From the NCBI GenBank assembly GCA_030836705.1, contig JAUPLZ010000166.1, positions 1 to 13,600 on the forward strand: a stretch of 13,600 bases of DNA, read 5' to 3'. A program made the position numbers and the translations under genes. This document shows positions 13,253 to 13,600 of the stretch, one piece after another; position 1 is the first letter of the stretch, and every line of letters starts with the position of its first letter. The notes beneath the pieces are model-generated. The model saw only the letters and a list, made by a program, of their open reading frames with translations. It had not been told where the DNA came from and did not search any database. Source of the stretch: Campylobacterota bacterium. Its GTDB lineage: Bacteria; Campylobacterota; Campylobacteria; Campylobacterales; SZUA-545.

Positions 13253-13600
13253 ATGAGCAATATTAGTTATAAAGATGCAGGAGTAGATATAGATGCTGGT
13301 AACAGCTTTGTGGAGAATATTAAACCTTTTGTAAAATCCACGCTAACGCCGAATGTGATAGGCGGCATAGGTTCGTTTGCCGGAGCTTTTTCTCTCCCTG
13401 CCGGATATAAAGAGCCGGTATTGCTTTCAGGCACAGACGGAGTTGGTACGAAACTAAAACTTGCAATTGATTCAAAAAAATTTGATACAGTCGGCATTGA
13501 TTTGGTTGCAATGTGCGTAAATGATATTATTTGCAACTGGGGCGAGCCGCTTTTTTTCTTAGATTATTATGCTACCGGAAGATTGGATATAAAAGATGCA
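13253..13600 (+). CDS. purM: Phosphoribosylformylglycinamidine cyclo-ligase PurM, N-terminal part (3' end outside window)
   Basis: PurM (AIR synthetase) uses ATP to close FGAM to aminoimidazole ribonucleotide, the step after PurL. The 116 visible residues begin MSNISYKDAGVDIDAGN, matching the family's Y-x-x-A-G-V-D-I-x-x-G opening. VIGGIGSFAGAFSLP, LLSGTDGVGTKLKLA (ATP-binding loop) and VNDIICNWGEPLFFLDYYATG follow. The frame is open to the last base, so roughly two thirds of the gene lies beyond the window. The ATG at 13253 is supported by AAAGAG seven to twelve bases upstream and by conservation of the N-terminus. It is divergent from the speE-like gene and separate from the purL operon. 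No oddity is visible in the available part. Confidence 0.96.
   Translation, partial: MSNISYKDAGVDIDAGNSFVENIKPFVKSTLTPNVIGGIGSFAGAFSLPAGYKEPVLLSGTDGVGTKLKLAIDSKKFDTVGIDLVAMCVNDIICNWGEPLFFLDYYATGRLDIKDA

Noticed and set aside
1..13600. CRISPR arrays, insertion sequences, tRNA genes, long direct repeats
   Set aside because: None was seen on reading both strands; gene order and composition look uniform and core-like throughout.

Overview
This is an AT-rich window of bacterial core genome. It most likely comes from a Campylobacterota (former Epsilonproteobacteria) of the Sulfurimonas/Sulfuricurvum type. The main reasons are the order rpmH-rnpA-yidC-jag-mnmE-purL, which I recall from Campylobacter jejuni (there with yidD between rnpA and yidC), and a spermidine-synthase homologue whose C-terminal half resembles the divergent Helicobacter pylori SpeE. 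Frequent TTG/GTG starts and -10 boxes without a clear -35 also fit. No mobile element, CRISPR array, tRNA or rRNA was seen, and there is no gene-free stretch longer than about 120 bases.

Layout on the + strand. 1-1113 is the 3' part of a PIF1/RecD-like helicase. 1156-1944 holds a 4-oxalocrotonate-tautomerase-like protein whose stop codon directly abuts the start of a lone ABC ATPase. 2042-8374 is a tightly packed run: rpmH (ribosomal protein L34), rnpA (RNase P protein), yidC (membrane insertase), jag (KH-domain RNA-binding protein), mnmE (tRNA U34-modifying GTPase) and purL (purine synthesis). Two envelope proteins of unknown function follow in the same direction: a lipoprotein with two ankyrin-like repeats (8411-9400) and a secreted beta-propeller protein with a helical tail (9410-10858).

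On the - strand, meeting the propeller gene tail to tail with 3 bases between, are a small monohaem cytochrome c (10862-11167), a GT4 glycosyltransferase (11257-12297) and a SpeE homologue (12304-13137). The last two form an operon. From a divergent 115-base intergenic region, purM (13253 to the window end) begins on the + strand. PurL and PurM catalyse consecutive steps of purine synthesis but lie in separate transcription units.

The window is mostly housekeeping, and I do not see a clear new defence or mobile system. The points most worth checking are: rnpA, which has no ATG/GTG/TTG start that keeps its N-terminus but has a well-spaced Shine-Dalgarno before an ATA codon; the lack of yidD between rnpA and yidC; a Jag protein without a C-terminal R3H domain; changed active-site residues in the SpeE homologue; the tautomerase/orphan-ATPase pair; and the uncharacterised ankyrin-lipoprotein/beta-propeller pair behind purL.
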